Notes under the pieces: model-generated | Told to the model about the DNA's origin: nothing | What the model saw: only the letters and a program-made list of their open reading frames with translations | Database searches by the model: none | In this document: one piece after another, positions 34,479 through 35,552 of the stretch | Layout: each line of letters starts with the position of its first letter | Numbering within the stretch: position 1 is the first letter of the stretch | Translations under genes and position numbers: made by a program | Assembly: GCA_016870295.1 (NCBI GenBank) | Contig: VGBY01000002.1 | Coordinates: 1-35,552 of the forward strand | Source: Actinomycetota bacterium | GTDB lineage: Bacteria; Actinomycetota; Acidimicrobiia; Acidimicrobiales; Ilumatobacteraceae | Reading direction: 5' to 3' | Length of the DNA stretch: 35,552 nt

Positions 34479-35552
34479 CGACTGCCCCGCAGGAGTGCTC
34501 GAGCAACTTCGGCGTCACTGAAGGGAATCTCTCGACCCGCCACCGATTGCACCGTCTCGTGCCCGCGTCCGGCAATGATCACGACGTCGCCCGACGCTGC
34601 GTCGTTGCAGGCCAACTCGATGGCCCGACGCCGGTCGACCTCGGTGCGCAACTTACGGCGTTCGTCCGCGGGGATTCCGCGCACGATGGCAGCAATGATC
34701 GATTGCGGATCCTCGTGACGAGGATTGTCGCTCGTCACGATGATGGTGTCGGCTCCGCATGCCGCAGCTCCCATGTCGGCCCGCTTGCTCGGGTCGCGAT
34801 CACCGCCGCAGCCGAACACGATGATCACTCGTTTCGCCACCTCGCGCACCGACGCAACGACATTGCGCAACGCTTCCGGGGTGTGTGCATAATCAACCAG
34901 CACCGCGAATTCGCCACCCGCATTGACGTTCTCGAATCGCCCGGGAATCAGCGGCATCGTTGCCAGCCCGTCCGCGATGTGAGCGATGCTCACGCCCAAT
35001 TCGGCAGCGGTGGTGGCAGCGGCCAGGGCGTTCATCACGTTGAAGTCGCCACCGAGTGGGCAGCGAATCTCGGCGCCACGCCACACGAAACTGCTCGCGG
35101 CAGCGTCAACGTGAATCCGACTTGCATCACTGCGACCGAACGCCGTGACGGCAACTTCGGTGGATTCGGCGATCTTGCGACCATTGGCATCATCACGGTT
35201 GACGATGGCGCGGTGTGTGTATGCGCGCGTGAACAGACTTGCCTTCGCGGCAAAGTATGCGTCGTGGGTGCCGTGGAAGTCGAGATGGTCGTGGCCGAGG
35301 TTGGTGAAAACGCCAGCAGCAAACTGCATTCCCGCAACGCGCTGCAGGGCCAGGGCATGCGACGACACCTCCATCACCACGGTGGCAGTGCCATCGTCAC
35401 GCTCTTTGGCAAGTGTGCGCTGCAGCTCGGGGGCTTCGGGCGTGGTGCGGGCACCCGACAATGTGCCAAGCACCGTGGTGCGGCGACCCGACTGTCGCAG
35501 CATCGCACCGAGCATGTGCGAAGTGGTCGTCTTGCCGTTGGTGCCAGTGACA
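34475..35552 (-). CDS. murE: UDP-N-acetylmuramyl-tripeptide synthetase MurE (5' end beyond the window)
   Basis: Frame stays open to the window edge, reading VTGTNGKTTTSHMLGAMLRQSG; FTNLGHDHLDFHGTHDAYFAAKASLF; VTSDNPRHEDPQSIIAAI; GRGHETVQ. Confidence 0.94.
   Translation of the reverse strand, partial: VTGTNGKTTTSHMLGAMLRQSGRRTTVLGTLSGARTTPEAPELQRTLAKERDDGTATVVMEVSSHALALQRVAGMQFAAGVFTNLGHDHLDFHGTHDAYFAAKASLFTRAYTHRAIVNRDDANGRKIAESTEVAVTAFGRSDASRIHVDAAASSFVWRGAEIRCPLGGDFNVMNALAAATTAAELGVSIAHIADGLATMPLIPGRFENVNAGGEFAVLVDYAHTPEALRNVVASVREVAKRVIIVFGCGGDRDPSKRADMGAAACGADTIIVTSDNPRHEDPQSIIAAIVRGIPADERRKLRTEVDRRRAIELACNDAASGDVVIIAGRGHETVQSVAGREIPFSDAEVARALLRGSR

Noticed and set aside
1-35552. Mobile elements, tRNA/rRNA genes, CRISPR arrays, phage or defence systems
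   Set aside because: None recognised by eye; nearly all sequence is accounted for by housekeeping-type genes with short gaps.

Overview
This is a 35.5 kb chromosomal window from a high-GC actinobacterium. Gene content (MshC-like ligase, F420 reductase, Bpa/PafE-type proteasome activator, PI-mannoside genes, InhA-like FabI) fits Actinobacteria, possibly Acidimicrobiia; the lineage is an inference. Most genes lie on the minus strand. Low coordinates hold a patA-pgsA-(unknown membrane protein)-HIT-thrS block resembling the mycobacterial Rv2611c-Rv2614c order, followed by plsC and an mshC-like gene. The middle holds a divergent F420-reductase/fabI pair, a DUF255 thioredoxin-domain protein, a nitroreductase, an uncharacterised protein, dnaE, a Bpa/PafE-like gene, a phosphodiesterase and an Rrf2 regulator. 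The right half is a division and cell-wall cluster, in transcription order: murE(partial)-mraY-murD-ftsW-murG-murC-[murB::ftsQ]-ftsZ-yggS-sepF-yggT-ileS-[Lys/Arg coiled coil::DksA-like]-lspA-rluD. The two most interesting objects are (1) one ORF that fuses a complete MurB to a complete FtsQ through a long acidic Pro/Ser/Thr-rich linker, and (2) a DksA/TraR-like domain in which all four Zn-binding Cys are absent, carried on a roughly 270-aa highly charged helical extension. Other points are the absence of murF between murE and mraY, a repeated TAnnnT-N6-start-codon arrangement suggesting leaderless transcription, and palindromes at convergent gene ends. No CRISPR, tRNA, rRNA or mobile element was recognised.
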